DNA of 41,332 bases, from positions 1 through 41,332 of the IMG/VR virus record IMGVR_UViG_3300046810_000209; one strand, 5' to 3'. The notes below the pieces were generated by a model, which saw nothing but the letters and a program-made list of their open reading frames with translations, was not told the DNA's origin and ran no database searches. The position numbers and the translations under genes are program-made. How positions within the stretch are numbered: position 1 is the first letter of the stretch; every line of letters begins with the position of its first letter. This stretch comes from a virus. Positions 33,137 through 39,438 of the stretch are shown piece after piece.

Positions 33137-33318
33137 TTGGTCGCCTTCATTCGCTGGTTAGCATTGCCCACAGCCCAGTCAACAAAGCTGTGGTTAACTT
33201 CTTCGCTGACGCCTGGTACATTGAGCACATACCGCAGCGGCTCACTGCTGAGACGTCCACCAGCTGAAGGAAGGCAACGGAATTGCGGTAACCCTGATAA
33301 TCTGATTAAATTGATCAC
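32968..33318 (-). CDS. Hypothetical protein overlapping the DUF4222 gene
   Basis: GTG 33318 follows GTGTGTGGAGAACTAATCGC, the recurrent motif. The first 60 residues (INLIRLSGLPQFRCLPSAGG, YVLNVPGVSEEVNHSFVDWA) look like real protein. The last 57 overlap DUF4222 in another frame and are Ser/Thr-rich, as shadows usually are. Either the two genes truly overlap by 169 bases or this one is partly degenerate. Confidence 0.45.
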   Translation of the reverse strand: MINLIRLSGLPQFRCLPSAGGRLSSEPLRYVLNVPGVSEEVNHSFVDWAVGNANQRMKATKCEISTESSATSAASLCGSFAGSQRTTGLSICVTTTNMASASALSNGSSSISERSN

Positions 33319-33322
33319 GCGA

Positions 33323-33871
33323 TTAGTTCTCCACACACGTTGATTTAGTCGCATCGAACGCCGCGGGCTGCAATCCTGCGGCGTTCACCTTTTCTGGCGG
33401 GCAAAACACGCGATACAGCAGCGTCAGATGCTCCTGCCACTTAGCCATAACCTGATAGCTGTTCTCTTCAATCTGCTCACGCTCCGACGCATCAATCACG
33501 CCATCGGCGGTTGCTTTACGAATGTAGGCAGAGTGCTTGCCAATCCACTCAACTGACTCCATCAGTCGCTGATTGATATCCGCGTTATCAACATCCTCAA
33601 TGTCCACCAGCGGAACGTTGACGCTGTTTGACTGGCGGGATACGGCGTTAGCGATGTACTTGGTGCCGCTTGCCTGTTGCAGGACTATCGCCCAGCCCAT
33701 TGGGAAAATCTGATCGCCATTGGTACGAAGACGGTTGAACAATGCATCTTCAGTCACGCCCAACCATTCAGCTGCTTCTGCATACCCGCCCGGTAGACTT
33801 GAAATAGTCTTCTTGATTGCTGCCACCAGCCATGCCGGTTGTTTCTCTACTTGCCAATGCTTTTGATCCAC
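33323..33871 (-). CDS. YmfL-like early regulator
   Basis: I chose GTG 33871 (M-DQKHWQVEKQPAWLV) with AGAGGA upstream. The 182-residue product has an HTH region (GGYAEAAEWLGVTEDALFNRL) followed by FPMGWAIVLQQASGT, as in YmfL and CII-like proteins. It lies directly after cro, in the cII position, so it probably activates transcription in the lysogeny decision. Its last codons contain the GTGTGTGGAG motif of the next gene. Confidence 0.83.
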   Translation of the reverse strand: MDQKHWQVEKQPAWLVAAIKKTISSLPGGYAEAAEWLGVTEDALFNRLRTNGDQIFPMGWAIVLQQASGTKYIANAVSRQSNSVNVPLVDIEDVDNADINQRLMESVEWIGKHSAYIRKATADGVIDASEREQIEENSYQVMAKWQEHLTLLYRVFCPPEKVNAAGLQPAAFDATKSTCVEN

Positions 33872-33899
33872 GGTAGTCCTCTGCTTTCTGTGGTTATCT

Positions 33900-34109
33900 T
33901 TACGAAGCGTTTGAAGTAGGCTTGTCGTAAAGGGACGGTTGGAATTTGAGCTTGCCTTTAGTGCGGAAGGCAGCTTCGGCGGCACGGCCTTTTGGAATTA
34001 AACCGCCCGGACGCTTTCGCCACTGATAAAAGGCTTCTGGTGAAACATTGAAAAAGGCTGCCGCCTTGTTTGGCGTACCGAAAAACTTCTCTAAATCACT
34101 GGTAGTCAT
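33900..34109 (-). CDS. cro: Cro-like repressor
   Basis: The 69-residue protein has MTTSDLEKFFGTPNKAAAFF-NVSPEAFYQWRKR-GGLIPKGRA, the YdaS/Cro-type HTH. It is first in the left early operon, divergent from cI, with GGAGG before its ATG. Confidence 0.9.
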   Translation of the reverse strand: MTTSDLEKFFGTPNKAAAFFNVSPEAFYQWRKRPGGLIPKGRAAEAAFRTKGKLKFQPSLYDKPTSNAS

Positions 34110-34120
34110 AATGGCCTCCC

Positions 34121-34183
34121 CTAAGAATTCTTAGATAGTATTTTCTAAATTAACTTTGGTCAATAAAAACTAAGATAACTTAG
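34121..34183 (-). promoter_or_regulatory. Left early promoter (PR-type) with three operators
   Basis: On the minus strand TTGACC (34163-34158), 17 bp, then TACTAT (34140-34135) form a strong promoter for cro. The operators are CTAAGAATTCTTAG (34121-34134, at the start site), a degenerate CTAAATTAACTTTG (34145-34158, in the spacer) and CTAAGATAACTTAG (34170-34183). The last also lies over the presumed cI promoter (TTGGTC-18-TTAGTT), so CI could regulate itself. Confidence 0.85.
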
Positions 34184-34208
34184 TTACTTTTCATTTAGGG
34201 GATTTACT

Positions 34209-34853
34209 GTGAGCTCTCTTGGGGGGCGCGTTAGGGCGCTACGCATGGAAAAAAGGCTGACGCAGGGTCAGCTCGGTAAGGCAGTAGGCGTTTCGGACGT
34301 GACCGTAGGCTATTGGGAGCGCGATCAGAACACACCCGGAGGTTTGAAGCTTTCTAAGTTAGCTTCTGCGTTAGGTGTAAGCGAAACGTATTTATTGTAC
34401 GGTAAGGAAGATGAATCAAACATTGCGCCAGCGCCTATCGGCAGCATGAAGGTTCCAGTAATAAGCTATGTGCAAGCTGGAGTCTGGAGCCCTGAATGTG
34501 ATGCGCGCAATTTAGAAGGGAATATTGATTACGTGTTTAGCACTGGTAACTTCTCACAGGGAACGTTTGCCTTAAAGATCAAGGGCAAGTCGATGGAGCC
34601 AGATTTTGTTGAAGGTGACCTTATCCTTATCGATCCAGAACTTAGCCCTCAGCCAGGCGATTATGTTGTGGCTAAAAATGGCGAAGACGAAGCGACCTTT
34701 AAAAAGTACCGAGCCAGAGGTGTAACTGAAGACGGCAAGGAAATTTATGAGCTTGTTCCTCTGAATGAAGACTTTGCTGTACGCAGTTCAGCCAAAGAAA
34801 AATTTAATATCATTGGCGTTCTCGTCGAACATCGTCGCCTTATGAGGCGTTAA
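34209..34853 (+). CDS. cI: CI-type repressor with S24 self-cleavage domain
   Basis: It starts at GTG 34209, with AGGGGA seven bases upstream. The 214-residue product has an N-terminal HTH (LTQGQLGKAVGVSDVTVGYWER). An Ala-Gly cleavage site lies in VISYVQAGVWSP, the catalytic Ser in GKSMEPDF and the Lys in ATFKKYR. It should be cleaved after RecA activation, linking induction to the same SOS signal as the LexA-controlled operon at the left edge. Confidence 0.95.
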   Translation: MSSLGGRVRALRMEKRLTQGQLGKAVGVSDVTVGYWERDQNTPGGLKLSKLASALGVSETYLLYGKEDESNIAPAPIGSMKVPVISYVQAGVWSPECDARNLEGNIDYVFSTGNFSQGTFALKIKGKSMEPDFVEGDLILIDPELSPQPGDYVVAKNGEDEATFKKYRARGVTEDGKEIYELVPLNEDFAVRSSAKEKFNIIGVLVEHRRLMRR

Positions 34854-34872
34854 ACATATAAAAAAACTTGGA

Positions 34873-34896
34873 GCCTAAATTTATTTAGGCTTTTTT
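34873..34896 (+). terminator. cI terminator
   Basis: GCCTAAAT...ATTTAGGC is followed by six T, 20 bases after the cI stop. It ends just before the right early promoter. Confidence 0.85.
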
Positions 34897-34897
34897 C

Positions 34898-34926
34898 TTG
34901 ACCTCAAATCTAAGTTATCTTAGATT
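34898..34926 (+). promoter_or_regulatory. Right early promoter (PL-type) with operator in the spacer
   Basis: TTGACC (34898-34903) and TAGATT (34921-34926) at 17-bp spacing. The perfect operator CTAAGTTATCTTAG (34910-34923) fills the spacer and -10. It is the same CTAAG-N4-CTTAG half-site as in the cro promoter, so CI shuts both early operons. Confidence 0.85.
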
Positions 34927-34985
34927 AATTGCAGATTACTTAGCCGCGCTTGCAGGCGCCGTTTTTAAAAGTGTGTGGAGAGGCA

Positions 34986-35141
34986 ATGAAAATGATCAAG
35001 AACATGTCGAACACAACGGTCAGGGACCTGATTACCTTTTTGAGGCTCTTTCCAGATGCTGATGTTGTCTGTTGTGGTGATGCCGGTGTGGTGAGTGTGC
35101 AGTGTGATGTTGAAAACGTGGTTCGCGGACCAGCGTTTTAA
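34986..35141 (+). CDS. 51-aa protein, first gene of the right early operon
   Basis: ATG 34986 follows GTGTGTGGAGAGGCA. The product MKMIKNMSNTTVRDLITFLR... is small and not recognised. A terminator follows directly, so it may be made from a short early transcript. An in-frame ATG two codons on is equally plausible. Confidence 0.6.
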   Translation: MKMIKNMSNTTVRDLITFLRLFPDADVVCCGDAGVVSVQCDVENVVRGPAF

Positions 35142-35161
35142 GAGTACGGAATTGCTGTGTT

Positions 35162-35199
35162 GGCGGTTACTCATGAGGGTTTGTTTAACCGCCCTTTTT
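35162..35199 (+). terminator. Terminator after the 51-aa gene
   Basis: GGCGGTT (35162-35168) pairs with AACCGCC (35187-35193), followed by CTTTTT. It would stop the early transcript unless antiterminated, or define the 5' boundary of the structured RNA that begins at 35200. Confidence 0.7.
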
Positions 35200-35412
35200 C
35201 ACAACGGCAAGAGCATTGCTAGAGCTGGAGCATGACAGCTATCAGGAATGGGCGTCGGAACCTAATGGCCTGAAAGCTGTAAGTTAAGCAATGCTCTTCC
35301 CGTTGTGGTGAATGCGGCCAGCGCGCGCGGAAGACTGACAAAGATTGCACACAGTCTAAGAGTTTCCGCTCTGGTGTTTGTCAGTCTGACCAGAGCACCG
35401 GGAGGCACCCGG
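35200..35412 (+). ncRNA. Highly structured RNA region, C4-antisense-like (candidate)
   Basis: This 200-base gene-free stretch folds very strongly. A 21-bp stem (35200-35220 with 35287-35307, one mismatch) encloses a second stem (ACAGCTATCAGG with CCTGAAAGCTGT, one mismatch). Next come AGACTGACAAA (35332-35342) with TTTGTCAGTCT (35377-35387), and GCTCTGG (35368-35374) with CCAGAGC (35390-35396). These are interleaved as A-B-A'-B', so a pseudoknot or a switch is possible. Then CCGGG/CCCGG (35398-35412). An alternative stem GCGGA/TCCGC plus AGACT/AGTCT exposes a loop with CACACA (35348-35353), which can pair with the UGUGUG of the recurrent GTGTGTGGAG ribosome motif. Order and logic recall the C4 RNA-icd arrangement of phage P1, but I cannot confirm the family by eye. 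Confidence 0.55.
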
Positions 35413-35431
35413 CACCGCAGCAACCTTTCAA

Positions 35432-35441
35432 GTGTGTGGAG
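35432..35441 (+). repeat. GTGTGTGGAG extended ribosome-binding motif (family of eight copies)
   Basis: Copies (strand): 25194 (+), 26695 (-, before Q), 28518 (-, before KilA-N), 33329 (-), 34971 (+), 35432 (+), 35545 (+, before YfdR) and 39423 (+, ATGTGTGGAG, before the AlpA/Xis-like gene). All lie 5-10 bases before a possible ATG/GTG, and GGAG is the Shine-Dalgarno core. A 10-mer should occur less than once by chance in this window. A palindrome, GGCTGTGGGTTA...TAACCCACcAGCC (35448-35478), begins seven bases after this copy and would hide the GTG start at 35452. Confidence 0.8.
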
Positions 35442-35451
35442 TAATCGGGCT

Positions 35452-35763
35452 GTGGGTTATTGCAGTAACCCACCAGCCAAATTAAACGAATCCCAAAAGT
35501 TTTTTATTGCCATCACTGGCAAGGGATTCATGCAACCAAAAATCGTGTGTGGAGAAATTGTATGGTCTGGATTTGCACCAATAGTCGCAAAAGCTTCAAC
35601 TTCATTGACCCGGAACCAGAGCAAATCTGTATTGAAGATATTGCCTGCGCCCTGTCGAACATCTGCCGTTTCACTGGTCATCTGGACGAATTCTACAGCG
35701 TGGCTCAACACTCTGTACTTTGCAGCACAGTGGTGCCTCAGAAGTATGCATTTGAGGCGCTGA
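35452..35763 (+). CDS. Possible Icd-like ORF overlapping YfdR
   Basis: GTG 35452 follows GTGTGTGGAG and lies inside a 12-bp hairpin. The frame reads GYCSNPPAKLNESQKFFIAI... and stays open for 104 codons, the last 67 overlapping the YfdR gene in another frame. I recall that phage C4-RNA loci are followed by short ORFs of this kind (Icd-like), but the match is weak and translation is not certain. Confidence 0.3.
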   Translation: MGYCSNPPAKLNESQKFFIAITGKGFMQPKIVCGEIVWSGFAPIVAKASTSLTRNQSKSVLKILPAPCRTSAVSLVIWTNSTAWLNTLYFAAQWCLRSMHLRR

Positions 35764-36098
35764 TGCACGATGCCGCTGAGGCTTATTGCAATGATATTGC
35801 AGCCCCACTGAAATCGATTTTGCCCGATTATAAAGCTGTTGAGGCTCGTATTGATCTGGCTGTTCGGCATCGGTTCAACATCCCTGTGCGTATGTCTGAA
35901 TGCGTGAAGCATGCTGATCTGGTTCTTCTGGCTACCGAACGCCGTGATTTCGACATGGACGATGGTACGGTCTGGCCGATCCTCGAAAATATTGAGCCAG
36001 CGCATTTCCTTATCACCCCGCTAAACCCGCGTCAGGCAAGAGTGCTTTTCATCACCCGATTTAATGAGCTTTGGGAGCAGCACAATGCAAAAGCCTGA
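35562..36098 (+). CDS. yfdR: HD-domain phosphohydrolase, YfdR-like
   Basis: ATG 35562 follows GTGTGTGGAGAAATTGT. The 178-residue product has an HD motif (HSVLCSTVVPQKYAFEALMHDAAEAYCNDIAAPLK region: H...HD...D) as in E. coli prophage YfdR and 5'-nucleotidase YfbR, which hydrolyse deoxynucleoside monophosphates. It could adjust nucleotide pools during phage replication. Confidence 0.88.
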   Translation: MVWICTNSRKSFNFIDPEPEQICIEDIACALSNICRFTGHLDEFYSVAQHSVLCSTVVPQKYAFEALMHDAAEAYCNDIAAPLKSILPDYKAVEARIDLAVRHRFNIPVRMSECVKHADLVLLATERRDFDMDDGTVWPILENIEPAHFLITPLNPRQARVLFITRFNELWEQHNAKA

Positions 36099-36243
36099 TG
36101 ATCATATCACCGTAGGCATCATCACCCTGCCCTACAGCCATATCCTGAACGGCTGGATTTTGCCTGACGGCTCTGTAGTCACCAATCCAATTAAGGCGCA
36201 GAACGAAGCAGAGCGTCTTAACAGCACCATCACCATTCACTGA
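36085..36243 (+). CDS. DUF1317 small phage protein
   Basis: MQKPDDHITVGIITLPYSHI...GWILPDGSVVTNPIKAQNEAERLN is the DUF1317 pattern known from lambda's ORF61 region. The 52-residue gene overlaps the YfdR end by 14 bases. Function is unknown. Confidence 0.82.
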   Translation: MQKPDDHITVGIITLPYSHILNGWILPDGSVVTNPIKAQNEAERLNSTITIH

Positions 36244-36253
36244 GGGCGATGAC

Positions 36254-36697
36254 ATGCATCATTTCAAATCGAATAAAGAAGTCGTCGCTGCCGGCCACCA
36301 GTTCGCTAAGAACATCGGGATGGATACTCCTCTTATCGAAATGGCAAAGATGGTGACTGAGCTGTCGTCGCGTCTCGACGTTGCCACCGTTCGCGCCAAT
36401 CTGATGGTTTCAGAAGTTCTGCGTATCAACAGCGTGCTTCCTGACACTATTTCAGCCCTACAGGCTGCAGGCGCAGACCTGACGCTGATAGATGACCTGA
36501 ATGCAGCACTTGCTACGCCAGCCTGTGACCAGTGGATTCGAACACTGCGCGGTGAAGCACTCGGTGAGGCACGTCGGGCTGTAGCAACTATGGGTAATCA
36601 ACAGCTGCCAGGCAGCACACAAGCGATCAACATCCTTTCCCAAATGGAAATGGATTTGCTGCGCACGCGCACGGCAACGCTGAAGGTGGTCTCATGA
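36254..36697 (+). CDS. Helical early protein of unknown function
   Basis: The 147-residue product is mostly helical (NKEVVAAGHQFAKNIGMDTP, VTELSSRLDVATVRANLMVSE), with C-terminal Arg/Leu heptads (MEMDLLRTRTATLKVVS). It resembles the Ea22/Ead-type accessory proteins of lambdoid early operons. GAGGGCGATGAC precedes the ATG, and its end overlaps the next gene by 4 bases. Confidence 0.65.
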   Translation: MHHFKSNKEVVAAGHQFAKNIGMDTPLIEMAKMVTELSSRLDVATVRANLMVSEVLRINSVLPDTISALQAAGADLTLIDDLNAALATPACDQWIRTLRGEALGEARRAVATMGNQQLPGSTQAINILSQMEMDLLRTRTATLKVVS

Positions 36698-37098
36698 AAA
36701 AGGTCGCCCAATTTCGCCGCAGCAATGGCCCTAATGCCGGTTTCAGCGAAAAGCTGGCCTGGCAGTTATCAAAAGGCCCGGCAACGGGTCGGGAGCTGGC
36801 GCAGAAACTCGGTATGACCCTTAGTGAGTTCAACCGTTTGGTCCTTCACATCATGCGCCGCGGTGGTGAAACACTTCAGGTTGAGGCATCCAATCAGGTC
36901 TGTCTCGGTGGAGGATCAATTGACCGCACTTACACCCTGGTCAGAAATCCGCGCCGGGTTGCTCCCCCGCCATGTAAACCAATGGTTATCAACTACAGCA
37001 ACGACCGTTCTGAAGAGGCTATTAAGCGCCATCGTGAAGCAGCTGCACGCCGTGCTCGTCTGATTGCCAGCGGGCTGTATCTGGAATGCATGGGTTAA
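36694..37098 (+). CDS. HTH-like early protein of unknown function
   Basis: The 134-residue basic protein has GPATGRELAQKLGMTLSEFNRL, a likely winged helix, and an Arg-rich C-terminus (KRHREAAARRARLIASGL). Possibly DNA-binding. Not further identified. Confidence 0.65.
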   Translation: MKKVAQFRRSNGPNAGFSEKLAWQLSKGPATGRELAQKLGMTLSEFNRLVLHIMRRGGETLQVEASNQVCLGGGSIDRTYTLVRNPRRVAPPPCKPMVINYSNDRSEEAIKRHREAAARRARLIASGLYLECMG

Positions 37099-37110
37099 GG
37101 AGAAGATTCA

Positions 37111-37422
37111 ATGAGCATTAAGCCCTTAAAAGTTAAACGCGACCAATATGGCTATTGGTCTCATCCAGATTATCTGACGTTCTGTGATGGTCGTGAATTT
37201 ATCCCTACCGCTGAGTTTGATCAGTGGATGTCCGAGCATGATTTGCAGTGGAAGGTTGAGTACCGTGATGAAGACATGATCGACCCCACTGTAGATGGTT
37301 GCGATATCTCTGACTGGCAACCTGAAAGCCCTGAAGGTGAAGGCTGGTTCGTTGGCTCCATCCATGACACTGAGGATGGTGCGGTTTGTATTTGGCTCCG
37401 CGCCGGTAAGGATTGTGAGTGA
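37111..37422 (+). CDS. Phage protein of unknown function
   Basis: The 103-residue acidic protein (MSIKPLKVKRDQYGYWSHPDYLTF, WFVGSIHDTEDGAVCIWLR) is similar to small proteins common in lambdoid early operons. GGAG lies 11 bases upstream. It is coupled to the next gene (GTGATGA). Confidence 0.7.
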   Translation: MSIKPLKVKRDQYGYWSHPDYLTFCDGREFIPTAEFDQWMSEHDLQWKVEYRDEDMIDPTVDGCDISDWQPESPEGEGWFVGSIHDTEDGAVCIWLRAGKDCE

Positions 37423-37724
37423 TGACAAAGAACATCAAGTATTTGACACGCAAAAACTTATCACCTGAATTTCCTTCAATAGCGACTATTGAGGCTGTTG
37501 AAGTAGTGAAAGAAACAGCTAAAAGTTGGCTGATCATTGCTGGTAGAACTCGGCACGCAAGCTATCACCCAAAAGACCGTTACTGCCTCTTTGATACGGC
37601 TGACGAGGCTAGAAGCTATATGAAATCGTTAGCCGAAAAAAATATAGCCGAGTTGAAGGATAGCGTATCAGCTTGGCTGGATGTGATGAGCGGCGCAAAA
37701 GTGGAGGGATGGGTCAATGAGTGA
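37422..37724 (+). CDS. Hypothetical protein
   Basis: ATG 37422 overlaps the stop of the preceding gene. The 100-residue product (KYLTRKNLSPEFPSIATIEA..., HPKDRYCLFDTADEARSYMK) has no features I recognise. AT content is a little higher than its neighbours. It overlaps the ASCH-like gene by 8 bases. Confidence 0.6.
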   Translation: MTKNIKYLTRKNLSPEFPSIATIEAVEVVKETAKSWLIIAGRTRHASYHPKDRYCLFDTADEARSYMKSLAEKNIAELKDSVSAWLDVMSGAKVEGWVNE

Positions 37725-38289
37725 ACGTCCAATCCTCTTTAACGCCGAAATGGTTCGTGCAGTTCTCGACGGCAGAAAGGTGCAGACGCGCCGGGTTATG
37801 AAGGTGCAGCCACACGCCGGAGTGCGCAATTCTCCATTCGTTAAATCTGGCATTGAAGACGGGCATGGTAAGGAGTTGATTTGCCCGTTCGGAGAAGTTG
37901 GTGATCGCCTGTGGGTGCGTGAGACGTGGGCTGAAGCTGGCGGAAACGCGCCTGAACTGCAACTTTACCGCGCCAGTTATCCGGCGCACGTGCCATCACA
38001 TTACGAGAACGTACCGCCTCCTGAGAGTATCCGTTGGCGTCCATCAATCCACATGCCGCGCTGGGCTTCCCGCATAACGCTGGAGATTACCGGCGTTCGT
38101 GTGGAGCGGTTGCAAAGTATCAGTGAGGAGGATGCAAAAGCTGAGGGCGTAAAAACGGAATGTAGCGTTATGGGTGATAAGCACTTCCTTGGTTTTCGCA
38201 GCCTGTGGAAATCCATCTGCGGCGATGACATCTGGCAGGCTAACCCGTGGGTGTGGGTCGTTGAGTTTAAGCGCGCGGAGGGCCAATGA
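37717..38289 (+). CDS. ASCH-like phage protein
   Basis: The 190-residue protein has the pattern MSERPILFNAEMVRAVLDGRKVQTRRV, GEVGDRLWVRETWAE, WRPSIHMPRWASRI, ISEEDAKAEGV and PWVWVVEFKR. It is the ASCH-domain phage family often called morphogenetic protein. It probably binds RNA or modified nucleotides. The overlap with the methyltransferase (ATGAATGA) suggests coupling. Confidence 0.85.
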   Translation: MSERPILFNAEMVRAVLDGRKVQTRRVMKVQPHAGVRNSPFVKSGIEDGHGKELICPFGEVGDRLWVRETWAEAGGNAPELQLYRASYPAHVPSHYENVPPPESIRWRPSIHMPRWASRITLEITGVRVERLQSISEEDAKAEGVKTECSVMGDKHFLGFRSLWKSICGDDIWQANPWVWVVEFKRAEGQ

Positions 38290-39041
38290 ATGAGCTGGCT
38301 CTTTTCGCAGGCGCTGGCGGAGGAATACTCGGAGGGCACCTCCTTGGCTGGCGCACAGTTTGCGCCGTTGAGCGTGATGCCTACGCCGCACAAGTTCTGG
38401 CGCAACGACAAAATGATAGAGCACTACGCCCTTTCCCGATTTGGTCTGACGTGTGCAGTTTTGACGGAACAGCATGGCAGGGAATTGTTGATGTCGTTTC
38501 TGGCGGGTTTCCCTGCCAGGACATTTCAGGTGCCGGCAAGGGAGCAGGAATTGAAGGCGAACGCTCAGGGCTTTGGCTTGAAATGGCGAGAATCATCAGT
38601 GAGGTTCGACCTAAATACGTGTTCCTGGAGAACTCACCACTGCTTGTGGGAAGAGGACTTGCAGTGGTACTCGGTGACCTTGCCAAAATGGGGTTTGATG
38701 CAGAATGGTGTTGTTTATCAGCATCAGACCTCGGAGCGTCCCATCAGCGTGACCGTATCTGGCTTGTCGCCTACCCCTCGGGCCAGCATGGGGTCTCACG
38801 GGGTGGCATGGTGCAGGGCAAGAACTGGCGATCACAGGCACAACCTGGAGGACTGGTTAGCCCACCAGCACATTCAAAATGGCGGGGAGGAAACGCCTGG
38901 TCTGAATGTGAACCCAAATTATGCAGAGTGGCTGATGAAGTGGCCTGCGGGGTGGACAGACTTAAAGCCCTTGGAAATGGACAGGTTCCGCGAGTGGCAG
39001 CAGGAGCATTCAGCATTCTCAGTGACAAAGGGGATAGCTGA
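38286..39041 (+). CDS. Dcm-like DNA cytosine-5 methyltransferase
   Basis: The 251-residue product carries C5-methyltransferase motifs: I (LFAGAGGGILGG, residues 6-17), IV (GGFPCQDI, Cys77), VI-like (FLENS), VIII (HQRDRIW) and X (ALGNGQVP near the C-terminus). At 251 residues it is smaller than typical Dcm. The target-recognition region is reduced, so its specificity cannot be told. It could protect the phage from host restriction. The whole gene is also open in the +1 frame. Confidence 0.88.
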   Translation: MNELALFAGAGGGILGGHLLGWRTVCAVERDAYAAQVLAQRQNDRALRPFPIWSDVCSFDGTAWQGIVDVVSGGFPCQDISGAGKGAGIEGERSGLWLEMARIISEVRPKYVFLENSPLLVGRGLAVVLGDLAKMGFDAEWCCLSASDLGASHQRDRIWLVAYPSGQHGVSRGGMVQGKNWRSQAQPGGLVSPPAHSKWRGGNAWSECEPKLCRVADEVACGVDRLKALGNGQVPRVAAGAFSILSDKGDS

Positions 39042-39048
39042 TGCCTAA
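38290..39048 (+). CDS. Long alternate-frame ORF fully overlapping the methyltransferase
   Basis: ATG 38290 lies four bases after the methyltransferase start and the frame is open for 252 codons. The product is MSWLFSQALAEEYSEG..., with LSRFGLTCAVLTEQHGRELL, TLPKWGLMQNG, YAEWLMKWPAGWTDLKPLE near the end. I recall very similar MSWLYSRALVEEY... proteins, including the LN.(E/N)..EWLMGWP.GWTDL ending, as common hypothetical proteins in phages. They are probably derived from this overlap. So both frames may be real genes, or one is a widely mis-annotated shadow. Confidence 0.5.
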   Translation: MSWLFSQALAEEYSEGTSLAGAQFAPLSVMPTPHKFWRNDKMIEHYALSRFGLTCAVLTEQHGRELLMSFLAGFPARTFQVPAREQELKANAQGFGLKWRESSVRFDLNTCSWRTHHCLWEEDLQWYSVTLPKWGLMQNGVVYQHQTSERPISVTVSGLSPTPRASMGSHGVAWCRARTGDHRHNLEDWLAHQHIQNGGEETPGLNVNPNYAEWLMKWPAGWTDLKPLEMDRFREWQQEHSAFSVTKGIADA

Positions 39049-39388
39049 GTCCCCCGCCGAACGCAAAGCAGCGCAGCGTGCCAGACAGGCCGCTGCCGGT
39101 GGTAAAAAGCTGGAGCTGGCTCTAGATAGTCAGGAACTGGAGATGCTGGCGCAGAACTGCGCCGCACGCCGCCCCGGTCGTGAACCGTATGAGCTGAACG
39201 AGTATATCGCGTTGCTCATCCGCAAAGATGCCGCTGAGCTAGCGCAGCAACTTGAGGCGCTGAGCCACCAGCGGTGCGGGAAATGCAAAGAGCAGCTGCC
39301 GGTGCAGTCATGCCCTTGCCAGGGTGAAGCAGCGTGCTGGGCCACCAGCGGCTGGCACAAACTTAAATTGAATATCGATACGCCGTGA
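39041..39388 (+). CDS. Phage protein with a possible zinc-ribbon
   Basis: The 115-residue protein begins MPKSPAERKAAQRARQAAAGG and has EMLAQNCAARRPGREPYELNEYIALLI. A C-terminal cluster of four Cys (RCGKCKEQLPVQSCPC) suggests a zinc-binding knuckle. It is widespread in lambdoid early operons. The ATG overlaps the methyltransferase stop. Confidence 0.78.
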   Translation: MPKSPAERKAAQRARQAAAGGKKLELALDSQELEMLAQNCAARRPGREPYELNEYIALLIRKDAAELAQQLEALSHQRCGKCKEQLPVQSCPCQGEAACWATSGWHKLKLNIDTP

Positions 39389-39438
39389 CCTGTCACGGCT
39401 AAACAAACCTGATGCAGCGGGAATGTGTGGAGAAGAAT

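Noticed and set aside
35200-35412. Retron-type msr/msd element
   Set aside because: The long stems suggested it, but there is no reverse transcriptase gene anywhere in the window.
35305-35451. Plus-strand frame through the structured RNA region
   Set aside because: Composition and multiple perfect stems indicate RNA structure, not protein. Only the part after GTG 35452 is kept as a weak candidate.
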